NCBI GenBank assembly: GCA_023404095.1
Contig: JAEYDD010000075.1
Coordinates: 1 to 64,000, forward strand
Direction of reading: 5' to 3'
Source: Pseudomonadota bacterium
Lineage (GTDB): Bacteria; Pseudomonadota; Alphaproteobacteria; Rhizobiales; Rhizobiaceae
DNA length: 64,000 bases
Shown: piece after piece, positions 51,870 to 60,800 of the stretch
How positions within the stretch are numbered: the first letter of the stretch is position 1
Layout: each line of letters starts with the position of its first letter
The notes under the pieces: model-generated
Seen by the model: only the letters and a program-made list of their open reading frames with translations
What the model was told of the DNA's origin: nothing
Databases searched by the model: none
Made by a program: the position numbers and the translations under genes

Positions 51870-52995
51870 TATTGCCGCAAACCCGCTGCACGAACCGCCA
51901 AAGACCGTCAGCCGCAGTCTGTTCCAGCTCGCACTCATCCGTTTCCGCCGAAACAGGGCGGCGATGGCAGGCTGCGTGACGCTGTTGGTGATCGCCTTCT
52001 TCTCGTTCCTTGGCCCGCTCTTCGTTCCGCATACCTATGACCAGGTGTTTCCTTCCTACGTGACGATCCCGCCCAGCCTGCAGCCGCGCCCCGACGTGTC
52101 GACGCTCCAGGAGGTCATGGAAGGTGTTGCCGCCCGGGCGCGCGTCAAGCTCGACGCCTTCACGGTGGACGGGCAGGCGTTTACCGCGACCATCAGCGCC
52201 GACGAGCCGATTGATCCGCGTGCGACGCGCTACTTTGACAGGGCCAACGAGTTCCGCGAGACCAAGGTCGACGCGACCGAGAATGACGGCCGAGTCCTGA
52301 AGCTGAGCGGGCAGGTGAACCGCGAATATTTCCCGTTCGGCACCGATTCCAACGGGCGGGACCTTCTCTCGCGCGTCATGCTCGGCGGACAGATCTCCAT
52401 TGCCGTCGGCCTGCTCGCAAGCCTCGTCTCGCTCGGCATCGGCGTCCTCTACGGTGCGACTTCGGGTTACATCGGCGGTCGCGTCGACAATGTCATGATG
52501 CGCTTCGTCGAGATCCTCTATTCGCTGCCCTTCGTCTTCCTCGTCGTCGTTCTCGTAGTCTTCTTCGGCCGCAGCTTCGTTCTGATTTTCCTGGTGATTG
52601 GCGCCGTGGAGTGGCTGGACATGGCGCGCATCGTGCGCGGCCAGACTCTGGCGCTGAAACGGCGCGAGTTTGTCGGCGCCGCCCAGGCGCTGGGCCTCAC
52701 CGACTGGCAGATCATTCGCCGGCACATCATCCCCAACACGATCGGCCCGGTCATCGTCTTCGTCACCGTCGTCGTGCCGAAGGTGATCCTGCTCGAAAGC
52801 TTCCTGTCCTTCCTCGGCCTTGGCGTACAGGCGCCGCTGACGAGCTGGGGCGCGCTGATCTCGGAAGGGGCGAACAATATCCAGTCCGCGCCGTGGCTTT
52901 TGATTTTCCCGTCGATCTTCTTCGTCGCCACGCTGTTCTCGCTGAATTTCGTCGGCGACGGCCTGCGCGACGCGTTCGACCCGAAGGACCGCTGA
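51862..52995 (+). CDS. oppC: Oligopeptide ABC transporter permease OppC
   Basis: 377 residues. The first segment is MAGCVTLLVIAFFSFLGPLF. It is followed by an enlarged periplasmic insert of about 110 residues (about 56-165) rich in charged residues, larger than in E. coli OppC, where total length is about 300. The permease core has YFPFGTDSNGRDLLSRVMLG, SIAVGLLASLVSLGIGVLYG and the EAA loop RREFVGAAQALGLTDWQIIR. The insert may contact OppA (inference). Confidence 0.94.
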   Translation: MTDIAANPLHEPPKTVSRSLFQLALIRFRRNRAAMAGCVTLLVIAFFSFLGPLFVPHTYDQVFPSYVTIPPSLQPRPDVSTLQEVMEGVAARARVKLDAFTVDGQAFTATISADEPIDPRATRYFDRANEFRETKVDATENDGRVLKLSGQVNREYFPFGTDSNGRDLLSRVMLGGQISIAVGLLASLVSLGIGVLYGATSGYIGGRVDNVMMRFVEILYSLPFVFLVVVLVVFFGRSFVLIFLVIGAVEWLDMARIVRGQTLALKRREFVGAAQALGLTDWQIIRRHIIPNTIGPVIVFVTVVVPKVILLESFLSFLGLGVQAPLTSWGALISEGANNIQSAPWLLIFPSIFFVATLFSLNFVGDGLRDAFDPKDR

Positions 52996-52996
52996 G

Positions 52997-54598
52997 ATGG
53001 CAGAGACGAACGAAACGATCCTCGCCATCCGCGAGCTGAAGGTGAATTTCACCACGCCAGACGGGACGGTCAATGCCGTCAAGGGCATCGACCTCGACGT
53101 CAGGGCAGGCGAGACGCTTGCCGTGGTCGGCGAGTCCGGCTCCGGCAAGAGCCAGACCATGATGGGCATCATGGGTCTTCTCGCCCGCAACGGCGCGGTG
53201 ACGGGCTCGGCCAGGTACCGCGGCAAGGAACTGATCGGCCTGCCGCCGGCAGAGCTGAACAAGGTCCGCGGCGCCAAGGTCACGATGATCTTCCAGGAGC
53301 CGATGACCTCGCTCGATCCGCTTTATCCGATCGGGCGGCAGATCGCAGAGCCGATAGTCCACCACCGGGGCGGCAGCTACAAGGAGGCGCGCAAGCGGGT
53401 GCTTGAGCTTCTCGAGCTCGTGGGTATCCCTGAGCCGGCCAGGCGCATTGACAGCTATCCGCACGAGCTCTCGGGCGGACAGCGCCAGCGCGTCATGATC
53501 GCGATGGCGCTCGCCAACGACCCCGATATCCTGATCGCCGACGAACCGACGACCGCGCTCGATGTCACCATCCAGGCGCAGATCCTCAAGCTTCTGCGCT
53601 CGCTGCAGGAGCGCTTCGGCATGGCGATCGTTCTGATCACCCATGACCTTGGCATTGTCCGGCACTTTGCCGAGCGTGTGGCCGTCATGCGGCGCGGCGA
53701 GGTGGTGGAGCAGGGCACGACCGCCGATATCTTCGAGCGGCCGACGTCCGACTACACGAAGATGCTGCTCGCCGCCGAACCGCATGGCCGAAAGGCGCCG
53801 CCGGCCGATACCGCTCCGATCATCCTGGAAGGACGCGACGTCGTCGTGGACTACCGGATCGGCGGCGGGCTGTTTTCGGGCGGCGCATCGACGTTCCGCG
53901 CGGTAGACCGCGTGACGGTGAGGCTGCGGGAGGGGCAGACCATCGGCATCGTCGGCGAATCGGGATCGGGCAAATCGACACTGGGACGTGCATTGCTGCG
54001 GCTCGTCCACGCCGAGGGACGATACCGGTTTGGCTCGACCGACATTTCGGGCTTCGACCGTTCGCGCATGCGCCCGTTACGCAAGGCGATGCAGCTCGTC
54101 TTCCAGGACCCGTATGGATCGCTTTCGCCACGCCAGACGGTGGGCGAGATCATCACCGAGGGCCTGCTCGTGCACGAGCCGGAACTGGGCAAGGCCGAGC
54201 GCGATCGACGGGCGATCGCGGCGCTGAACGAGGTGGGGCTGGATCCCGAGGCGCGAAACCGTTACCCGCACGAATTCTCGGGCGGCCAGCGTCAGCGCAT
54301 CGCCATCGCCCGCGCCATGATCCTGAAGCCGAAGGTCGTTATTCTCGACGAACCGACATCGGCACTCGACCGATCGGTGCAGGGGCAGGTGATCGAGCTT
54401 CTGCGCAATTTGCAACAGAGCCACCGTCTCTCCTACGTGTTCATCAGCCACGATCTATCGGTGGTGAAGGCGATGTCGGACTATGTCGTGGTGATGAAGG
54501 ATGGCCGCATCGTCGAGGAGGGGGAGACCGACGCAATCTTCGAGGCGCCCGCAAACGCCTACACCAAATCCCTCATCGGTGCCGCCTTCAACATATGA
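52997..54598 (+). CDS. Fused oligopeptide ABC transporter ATP-binding protein (OppD-OppF)
   Basis: 533 residues with two complete ABC domains. The first has Walker A VVGESGSGKSQTMM (about 40-53), signature LSGGQRQRVMIAMA and Walker B ILIADEPTTALDVT. The second has Walker A IVGESGSGKSTLGR (about 315), signature FSGGQRQRIAIARA and Walker B VVILDEPTSALDRS. DP(L/Y) oligopeptide-type loops are present. One chain replaces separate OppD and OppF. It starts one base after the oppC stop. Confidence 0.95.
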   Translation: MAETNETILAIRELKVNFTTPDGTVNAVKGIDLDVRAGETLAVVGESGSGKSQTMMGIMGLLARNGAVTGSARYRGKELIGLPPAELNKVRGAKVTMIFQEPMTSLDPLYPIGRQIAEPIVHHRGGSYKEARKRVLELLELVGIPEPARRIDSYPHELSGGQRQRVMIAMALANDPDILIADEPTTALDVTIQAQILKLLRSLQERFGMAIVLITHDLGIVRHFAERVAVMRRGEVVEQGTTADIFERPTSDYTKMLLAAEPHGRKAPPADTAPIILEGRDVVVDYRIGGGLFSGGASTFRAVDRVTVRLREGQTIGIVGESGSGKSTLGRALLRLVHAEGRYRFGSTDISGFDRSRMRPLRKAMQLVFQDPYGSLSPRQTVGEIITEGLLVHEPELGKAERDRRAIAALNEVGLDPEARNRYPHEFSGGQRQRIAIARAMILKPKVVILDEPTSALDRSVQGQVIELLRNLQQSHRLSYVFISHDLSVVKAMSDYVVVMKDGRIVEEGETDAIFEAPANAYTKSLIGAAFNI

Positions 54599-54606
54599 GG
54601 CCAGAG

Positions 54607-54642
54607 GCGGCTGACGCGCCCAACAAAGGGCGGGTCGGCCGC
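54607..54642. terminator. Imperfect bidirectional hairpin after oppDF
   Basis: GCGGC-T-GAC-G-CGCCC (54607-54621) pairs with GGGCG-G-GTC-G-GCCGC (54628-54642), with one G/G mismatch and one wobble around AACAAA. It lies between the stops of two convergent genes. Confidence 0.6.
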
Positions 54643-54882
54643 TTACCGGTTGCTGTCTGGCTCGGGATAGGAATAGGGCTCGGGCTTCTGTTGCCTGTCC
54701 CGTTGGAACATCTTGAAGCTGAAGGTGGCGTTCGTTCCCATGGCCTGGCGCATGCTGGTCTTGCCGTGCACGACAACCGGCAGGTCGTAGGATGGGTCGT
54801 CGCGCCGGTCGGGAGACGCGGCAAACGCGGTGCCGGCCAGCGCTACGGAGGCGGTGAGCAGAAGAACGGATCGAAAGAGCAT
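54643..54882 (-). CDS. Small exported protein of unknown function
   Basis: 79 residues; AAGGGGTGTTGCG precedes ATG 54882. A clear signal peptide (MLFRSVLLLTASVALAGTAF, AASP) leaves a mature peptide of about 57 residues rich in Asp, Arg, Pro, Gln and Tyr (RRDDPSYDLPVVVHGKTSMR, QQKPEPYSYPEPDSNR). There are no Cys and no recognised domain. It is convergent with oppDF. I do not recognise the family. Confidence 0.7.
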   Translation of the reverse strand: MLFRSVLLLTASVALAGTAFAASPDRRDDPSYDLPVVVHGKTSMRQAMGTNATFSFKMFQRDRQQKPEPYSYPEPDSNR

Positions 54883-55107
54883 CGCAACACCCCTTGGCCG
54901 GATCCCGGCCGACTGGCGCCCTTATGTCCTGTCCGGCGCCGACTTGCAGAGAACATAATTGCCAATTCCGGACTTCGCCAGTATCCCGGGATTGAATGGA
55001 CCGTCTACAAAACGAACGTTATCGATCGTGAACGCGACGGCGTTGCTTCTGCCGCCGGCGGGCGGTATTCCGTCCTGACTGCGCCATCACGGCGCATGCA
55101 ATCCTGA

Positions 55108-55806
55108 ATGGTGAATGGACGAGACGTGGACACACAGACTTTCCCGACCTTTGGCCGAACCTTTGACGCGTTCCTGTTCGACATGGATGGTACGCTGATC
55201 AATTCGATCGCGGCCACCGAGCGCGTATGGGGCAATTGGGCGTGCAGGCACGGGCTCGACGTCGAGGCATTCCTGCCGACGATGCACGGAAGGCGGGGCA
55301 TCGATACGATCACCGCGCTGAACCTTCCTGGTATCGACCCGCGTCTGGAGGCGCTTGAGGTCGAGCGCGGGGAGATTGAGGATGTTGAGGGTGTGGTGGC
55401 GATCGACGGCGCCACCGCTTTCCTGGCGGCCTTGCCGGCTGATCGCTGGGCGATTGTCACCTCCGCGCCGATCGCGCTGGCGCGACGCAGGCTGGCGGCT
55501 GCCGGCATCGCGCTCCCGCAGACGATCGTGACGGCGGAAGACGTCAAGACCGGCAAGCCTTCTCCCGAGGGTTATCTGCTCGCCGCTTCACGGCTCGGTG
55601 TCGATCCCGCGCGCTGCCTGGTGTTCGAGGACGTCGAGGCCGGGGTGAAGGCTGGGGAGCGCGCCGGCGCTGGCGTCGTCGTTGTCACCGCCACCCATGC
55701 GGAGGAAGCGGTGACAGCCCATCCGTCGATCGCAAGCTATCGCCAGTTGCGCCTCGGCGTCGATGCGAGCGGCGTCTTGACCTTGGCGCACGCGGCCACA
55801 TCCTGA
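55108..55806 (+). CDS. HAD-superfamily hydrolase (sugar-phosphatase-like)
   Basis: 232 residues (ATG 55108; GTG 55126 also possible). Motif I is FLFDMDGTLINSIAATERVW with the nucleophile Asp, motif II VTSAPIALARRRL, motif III VKTGKPSPEGYLLAASRLG with Lys, and motif IV VFEDVEAGVKAGERAGAGVV. A small alpha-helical cap lies between motifs I and II. It resembles YfbT/HxpA-type sugar phosphatases. Its stop overlaps or abuts the following kinase-like gene. Confidence 0.9.
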   Translation: MVNGRDVDTQTFPTFGRTFDAFLFDMDGTLINSIAATERVWGNWACRHGLDVEAFLPTMHGRRGIDTITALNLPGIDPRLEALEVERGEIEDVEGVVAIDGATAFLAALPADRWAIVTSAPIALARRRLAAAGIALPQTIVTAEDVKTGKPSPEGYLLAASRLGVDPARCLVFEDVEAGVKAGERAGAGVVVVTATHAEEAVTAHPSIASYRQLRLGVDASGVLTLAHAATS

Positions 55807-56639
55807 GAGGGGTTTACGTTACGTCCGATCCCCTCCTCGAGCCGTTCGTCAGGAAATGGAAGCTTGTGCCGGACGGATTGGCCGTCGCGACGCCAAGCAG
55901 TCATTTGCTCCCCGTGCAATGGTACGATCGCCCGGCAATGCTGAAGGTGGCGACGGTGCCGGACGAAGCTACCGGCGGCAGGCTGATGGCCTGGTGGAAC
56001 GGCGACGGGGCGGCGTCGGTCTATGCAGCGGAAGGGGACGCCATCCTGCTGGAGCGCGGCTGCGGCGCACGGTCGCTGGCTGCGCTGGCCCGCAGCGGTC
56101 GGGACGACGAGGCCACACATATCCTCTGCGCTGCGGTCGAGCGCCTGCATCGGCCCCGGCCACGGGTGATGCCGGACCTTGTCCCGTTGGAGAAATGGTT
56201 CGAGGCGCTCGAGCCCGGTGCTGCCAGCCACGGTGGCATCCTGCACCGATGCGCCGCAATGACACGTGAACTCTTGGCGAGCCAGCGCGAGATCGTGGTC
56301 CTTCATGGCGACGTTCATCACGACAACTTCATCGATTTCGGCGAGCGTGGCTGGCTGGCGATCGATCCCAAGGGTCTGATCGGCGAGCGCGCCTTCGACT
56401 ATGCCAACATCTTCTGCAATCCCGACCTTGCCGATCCGTCCGTTCCGGTCGCAACGCTGCCGGAACGGTTCGCCGCCCGTCTCGGGATCGTCTGCGCCAA
56501 GGCCGCCCTCGACCCACACAGGTTGCTGCAATGGATTTTGGCCTGGGCGGGGTTGTCGGCAGTCTGGTATCTGGACGATGCAATGCCAGCCGACATCGAT
56601 CTGGCTGTCGCGGCCCTTGCCGCAGCCGCGCTGGACTGA
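55803..56639 (+). CDS. Aminoglycoside/hydroxyurea phosphotransferase-family kinase, probable non-standard start
   Basis: A kinase-fold protein of the APH(6)/StrB group: PAMLKVATVPDEATGGRLMA (ATP Lys), LERGCGARSLAALA, the catalytic HGDVHHDNFID and IDPKGLIGERAFDYANIFCN (metal Asp, DPKG). The first ATG/GTG/TTG in frame is GTG 55866, but homology-like sequence (LEPFVRKWKLVPDG) continues upstream. The only near-standard initiator before it is CTG 55803, whose CTGA overlaps the HAD stop and suggests coupling. It may confer phosphorylation of an antibiotic or a related natural substrate; no specificity is claimed. Confidence 0.78.
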   Translation: MRGVYVTSDPLLEPFVRKWKLVPDGLAVATPSSHLLPVQWYDRPAMLKVATVPDEATGGRLMAWWNGDGAASVYAAEGDAILLERGCGARSLAALARSGRDDEATHILCAAVERLHRPRPRVMPDLVPLEKWFEALEPGAASHGGILHRCAAMTRELLASQREIVVLHGDVHHDNFIDFGERGWLAIDPKGLIGERAFDYANIFCNPDLADPSVPVATLPERFAARLGIVCAKAALDPHRLLQWILAWAGLSAVWYLDDAMPADIDLAVAALAAAALD

Positions 56640-56754
56640 AGCATTTGACGATCCCGGCTGGTGGCGGCAGAAAAGAGCTGCGGCACATCACGCCCGCCCT
56701 TCCCGAACACCGAGGAATAGTCGACGCCTATGCTCGTCCACACATGGAGGCATC

Positions 56755-57351
56755 ATGCTTGAAGAAAGCCTTTCGCGGGACCACCTGGCGGATCGCGCAG
56801 ACCGCTTTGTGCTCTTGTCCGGCTGTTCCGGCGGAGGAAAGTCGGTGCTGCTGTCGGCCCTGCGACAGCGTGGTTTCGCCGCTTTCGAGGAGCCGGGCCG
56901 CCAAGTGGTAAGGGAGCATCTGTTGATCGACGGGCCGGCGCTGCCCTGGCGCGACGCAGCGCTCTTCGCCGAGCTCTGCGTTTCCCGCGCCATGCAGCAG
57001 ATGACAGCCGCGGCTGAAAGCCCCGGGACTGTCTTCTTCGACCGCGGCATCGTCGATGCCGTCGCCTTCTTCGAATATCTGGGCCGCGACGTGCCCGCTC
57101 ACCTCGAAAGGGCAGCAAGACTTCTGCGCTATCATCGCACGGTCTTCGTCACCCCGCCCTGGCCGGAGATATTCTCAGGCGACAGGGAGCGCCGCCATTC
57201 CTATGAGGAAGCCGTCGCCCAGTACGACGCCTCCATCGCCACGTTCCGCAGGCTGGATTATCAGCCGCTGGAACTGCCGAAGACCTCCGTCGACCGTCGC
57301 GCCGACTTCATCATCGACAGCATCGGGGGACCCGACAGCCATCCGAAATGA
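56755..57351 (+). CDS. P-loop ATPase/kinase-like protein (AAA_28 type)
   Basis: 198 residues from ATG 56755 (GGAGGCATC upstream). Walker A is VLLSGCSGGGKSVLLSALRQ (about 18-37). FAAFEEPGRQVVREHLL and a Walker-B-like VFFDRGIVDAVAFFEYLG (about 92-109) follow, then FVTPPWPEIFSGDRERRHSY with lid Arg residues. The pattern fits the NadR/Ttd14-like AAA_28 group, some of which are nucleoside or cofactor kinases. The substrate is unknown. It lies 115 bases after the aminoglycoside-kinase-like gene. Confidence 0.82.
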   Translation: MLEESLSRDHLADRADRFVLLSGCSGGGKSVLLSALRQRGFAAFEEPGRQVVREHLLIDGPALPWRDAALFAELCVSRAMQQMTAAAESPGTVFFDRGIVDAVAFFEYLGRDVPAHLERAARLLRYHRTVFVTPPWPEIFSGDRERRHSYEEAVAQYDASIATFRRLDYQPLELPKTSVDRRADFIIDSIGGPDSHPK

Positions 57352-57352
57352 A

Positions 57353-57375
57353 AATGCCCGGCTGTGCCGGGCATT
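57353..57375. terminator. Terminator between the P-loop gene and dnaJ
   Basis: AATGCCCGGC (57353-57362) pairs perfectly with GCCGGGCATT (57366-57375) around TGT. It has A-rich and T-bearing flanks between convergent genes and can serve both. Confidence 0.75.
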
Positions 57376-57401
57376 GGGAACGTGTCGGTAGATCCCGGCG
57401 A

Positions 57402-58535
57402 TCAGCCTTCGAAGAATTCCTTCATCCGGGCGAAGAAGCCCGTCGATTCCGGATTGTTGTCCTTCGAGGATATCTCCTCGAATTCCCTCAGCAGTTCGCG
57501 CTGGCGCTTCGTCAGCTTCTGCGGCGTTTCGATCATGATCTGGATATAGAGATCGCCGACCTGGTTGGAGCGCAGCACCGGCATTCCCTTGCCCTTCAGG
57601 CGGAACTGGCGGCCGTTCTGCGTGCCTTCCGGCACCGTCACGCGTGACTTCGTGCCGTCCAGCGTGGAGACGTCGAAGGTGCCCCCGAGGGCAGCCGTCG
57701 TCATCGAGATCGGCACGCTGCAGTGGAGATCGGCGCCGTCGCGCTGGAAGATCTCGTGCGGCTTGACCGAGAGGAAGATGTAGAGATCGCCTGCCGGTCC
57801 GCCGCGCACGCCCGCCTCGCCCTCGCCGGCCAACCGGATGCGGGTACCGTCCTCAATCCCCTGCGGGATGTTGACGGAGAGCGAGCGCTCTTCGGTGACA
57901 CGCCCGTGGCCGTGGCACTTGGTGCAGGGATCGGGAATGATCGTGCCGCGGCCCTGGCAGGTCGGACAGGTGCGCTCGATCGAGAAGAAGCCTTGCGCGG
58001 CGCGCACGCGGCCAGCGCCCTGACACGTGCCGCAGGTCTGCGGCTTGGTACCCGGCTTGGCGCCTGTTCCCGTGCAGACGTCGCAGGTGATCGAGGTCGG
58101 AACGCGAATCTGCGCCGTCTTGCCGGTAAAGGACTCCTCGAGCGAGATCTCCATGTTGTAGCGCAGGTCGGCCCCGCGCTCGCGGCCGCCGGAAGAGCGC
58201 CGCTGGCGCCCGCCACCCATCATCTCGCCGAAGATGTCTTCGAAGATGTCAGAGAATCCGCCCGCGCCGAAACCGCCGCCGCCAAAGCCGCCGCCGCCCA
58301 TGCCGCCCTGCTCGAAGGCTGCGTGTCCGTAGCGGTCGTAAGCGGCGCGCTTCTGCGGATCCTTGAGGATCTCATAGGCTTCGTTGACTTCCTTGAACCG
58401 GAGTTCGGCTGTGGCATCTCCCGGGTTCTTGTCCGGGTGATACTTCATCGCCATCTTGCGAAAGGCGCTCTTCAGCTCCTTTTCGTCAGCTGTCCGGGAA
58501 ACGCCCAGCGTCTCGTAGAAGTCAGTTTTAGCCAT
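57402..58535 (-). CDS. dnaJ: Chaperone protein DnaJ
   Basis: 377 residues. The J domain is DFYETLGVSRTADEKELKSA with HPD in MKYHPDKNPGD. A Gly/Phe-rich linker follows (GGGGFGGGGFGAGGFSDIFE). Four zinc repeats are CDVCTGTG, CGTCQGAG, CPTCQGRG and CTKCHGHG. The C-terminal substrate domains complete a full-length type I DnaJ. It stimulates the DnaK ATPase. It is downstream of dnaK with a 236-base spacer containing a hairpin. Confidence 0.97.
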   Translation of the reverse strand: MAKTDFYETLGVSRTADEKELKSAFRKMAMKYHPDKNPGDATAELRFKEVNEAYEILKDPQKRAAYDRYGHAAFEQGGMGGGGFGGGGFGAGGFSDIFEDIFGEMMGGGRQRRSSGGRERGADLRYNMEISLEESFTGKTAQIRVPTSITCDVCTGTGAKPGTKPQTCGTCQGAGRVRAAQGFFSIERTCPTCQGRGTIIPDPCTKCHGHGRVTEERSLSVNIPQGIEDGTRIRLAGEGEAGVRGGPAGDLYIFLSVKPHEIFQRDGADLHCSVPISMTTAALGGTFDVSTLDGTKSRVTVPEGTQNGRQFRLKGKGMPVLRSNQVGDLYIQIMIETPQKLTKRQRELLREFEEISSKDNNPESTGFFARMKEFFEG

Positions 58536-58738
58536 ATCACTGCCGCGCCCGCTTCGTGTACGGGATCATTGTTCGTTGAAGGAGGAAATGCCAGCCGTCA
58601 GTCGATCTATCCGGCTTCACGGCCAAAACGCAAGGTGGCGGGACGCTTCGAGCAGACGGAACCATGATTTCGTCACCGTAGTGAACGCCAACCATCATGG
58701 ATTTGCCCTTCGTCCTGGTCCGCCCTCTCTGGAGGAAG

Positions 58739-58763
58739 GCCGGTCGCGGCAAGCGCGACCGGC
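58739..58763 (-). terminator. Hairpin in the dnaK-dnaJ spacer
   Basis: GCCGGTCGCG (58739-58748) pairs with CGCGACCGGC (58754-58763) around GCAAG, starting 8 bases after the dnaK stop on the minus strand. It may be a partial terminator that lowers dnaJ relative to dnaK, or an mRNA-stabilising stem. The T run is weak. Confidence 0.6.
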
Positions 58764-58771
58764 GGGTTCAT

Positions 58772-60691
58772 TTACGATGCAGACCGCTTGCGGTCGTCGT
58801 CGTCCTTCACTTCCTCGTAGTCCGCGTCGACGACATTGTCGCCGCCCTCGGCAGAGGAAGAAGAGCCGGCCTGTTCGGCCTGCTGGGCTTCGTAGATCGC
58901 CTGCCCAAGCTTCATGGAGACTTCCATGAGCGTATTGGTCTTCGCCTTGATGTCCTCTGCGTCGGGCTCGGAAGCCTCGACAGACGTCTTCAGCGCGGCG
59001 ATCGCGTCCTCGATGGCCTTGCGGTCATCGGCCGAGACCTTGTCGCCATATTCCTTGAGCGACTTTTCACTCGAATGGATCAGGCTTTCGGCCTGGTTCT
59101 TGGCTTCGACCGACTCGCGGCGCTTCTTGTCGGTCTCGGCATTTGCCTCGGCGTCCTTGACCATCTTCTCGATGTCGGCGTCGGAAAGACCGCCCGAAGC
59201 CTGGATGCGGATCTGGTGCTCCTTGCCGGTGCCCTTGTCCTTGGCCGAGACCTGAACAATGCCGTTGGCGTCGATGTCGAAGGTCACTTCGATCTGCGGC
59301 ACGCCGCGCGGAGCCGGCGGAATGCCGACGAGGTCGAACTGGCCGAGCAGCTTGTTGTCTGCGGCCATCTCGCGCTCGCCCTGGGAGACCCTGATCGTCA
59401 CGGCCGACTGGTTGTCCTCGGCGGTCGAGAAGGTCTGGCTCTTCTTCGTCGGGATCGTCGTGTTACGCTCGATCAGACGGGTGAAGACGCCACCCAGCGT
59501 CTCGATGCCCAGCGACAGCGGGGTCACGTCGAGAAGCAGAACATCCTTGACGTCGCCCTGCAGGACGCCGGCCTGGATCGCGGCGCCCATGGCGACCACT
59601 TCATCCGGGTTTACGCCCTTGTGCGGCTCCTTGCCGAACAGCTGCTTGACCACTTCCTGGACCTTGGGCATGCGGCTCATGCCGCCGACGAGAACGACTT
59701 CGTCGATCTCGGCAGCCGAAACGCCGGCATCCTTCAGCGCGGCCTTGCAGGGCGCGACAGTCTTCTGGATCAGGTCGTCGACGAGGGCCTCGAACTTGGC
59801 GCGCGTCAGCTTCATCGTCAGGTGCTTCGGACCGGATGCGTCAGCCGTGATGAACGGCAGGTTGATTTCGGTCTGCTGAGAGGAAGAAAGCTCGATCTTT
59901 GCCTTTTCCGCAGCTTCCTTGAGGCGCTGCAGGGCAAGCTTGTCGTTCTTCAGGTCGATGCCCTGGTCCTTCTTGAACTCGCCGGCCAGGTACTCGACAA
60001 GACGCATGTCGAAGTCTTCACCGCCGAGGAAGGTGTCGCCGTTGGTGGACTTCACCTCGAACACGCCATCGCCGATCTCGAGGACGGAGATATCGAAAGT
60101 ACCGCCGCCAAGGTCGTAAACGGCGATCGTCTTGCCGTCCTTCTTGTCCAGACCGTAAGCGAGGGCCGCAGCCGTCGGCTCGTTGATGATGCGCAGCACT
60201 TCAAGGCCGGCGATCTTGCCGGCATCCTTGGTCGCCTGGCGCTGGGCGTCGTTGAAGTAGGCGGGAACGGTAATGACGGCCTGCGTGACCTTCTCGCCGA
60301 GATAGGACTCGGCCGTTTCCTTCATCTTCTGAAGGATCATCGCGGAGATCTGCGAGGGGGAATAGGTTTCGCCGTGTGCCTCGACCCAGGCGTCGCCGTT
60401 CGGCGCCTTGACGATCTTGTAGGGCACCATGCCCTTGTCCTTCTGGGTGGTCGGATCATCGAAGGTCCGGCCAATCAGGCGCTTGATGGCGAAGAGCGTG
60501 TTTTCCGGGTTTGTCACCGCCTGGCGCTTGGCCGGCTGGCCGACAAGGCGTTCACCGTCGTCCGAAAACGCGACCATGGAGGGCGTGGTGCGCGCGCCTT
60601 CGGCATTCTCAATGACTTTCGCGTCCTTGCCATCCATGACGGCGACGCAGGAATTTGTCGTTCCGAGGTCGATACCGATAACTTTTGCCAT
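58772..60691 (-). CDS. dnaK: Chaperone protein DnaK (Hsp70)
   Basis: 639 residues from ATG 60691 (AAGGAGAGAATGAC upstream). VIGIDLGTTNSCVAVMDGKD, IINEPTAAALAYGLDKKDGK, VYDLGGGTFDISVLEIGDGV and VLVGGMSRMPKVQEVVKQLF form the ATPase domain. The linker DVLLLDVTPLSLGIETLGGV and the substrate domain follow, and the acidic C-terminus is EEVKDDDDRKRSAS. It is the major cytoplasmic Hsp70, acting with DnaJ and GrpE. Confidence 0.98.
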   Translation of the reverse strand: MAKVIGIDLGTTNSCVAVMDGKDAKVIENAEGARTTPSMVAFSDDGERLVGQPAKRQAVTNPENTLFAIKRLIGRTFDDPTTQKDKGMVPYKIVKAPNGDAWVEAHGETYSPSQISAMILQKMKETAESYLGEKVTQAVITVPAYFNDAQRQATKDAGKIAGLEVLRIINEPTAAALAYGLDKKDGKTIAVYDLGGGTFDISVLEIGDGVFEVKSTNGDTFLGGEDFDMRLVEYLAGEFKKDQGIDLKNDKLALQRLKEAAEKAKIELSSSQQTEINLPFITADASGPKHLTMKLTRAKFEALVDDLIQKTVAPCKAALKDAGVSAAEIDEVVLVGGMSRMPKVQEVVKQLFGKEPHKGVNPDEVVAMGAAIQAGVLQGDVKDVLLLDVTPLSLGIETLGGVFTRLIERNTTIPTKKSQTFSTAEDNQSAVTIRVSQGEREMAADNKLLGQFDLVGIPPAPRGVPQIEVTFDIDANGIVQVSAKDKGTGKEHQIRIQASGGLSDADIEKMVKDAEANAETDKKRRESVEAKNQAESLIHSSEKSLKEYGDKVSADDRKAIEDAIAALKTSVEASEPDAEDIKAKTNTLMEVSMKLGQAIYEAQQAEQAGSSSSAEGGDNVVDADYEEVKDDDDRKRSAS

Positions 60692-60800
60692 GTCATTCTC
60701 TCCTTGAAGCGAACTGCCGGAACCCAATTCTGGCATTCGTTCGGCAGTCCCTAGTGGGATGGTATTGCACGAATACGCGACGGAGCCGCGGTTTCCGGCT

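Noticed and set aside
58697..60754. Open frame of 685 codons opposite dnaK
   Set aside because: This is the well-known antisense open frame of GC-rich dnaK genes; no RBS or domain supports it.
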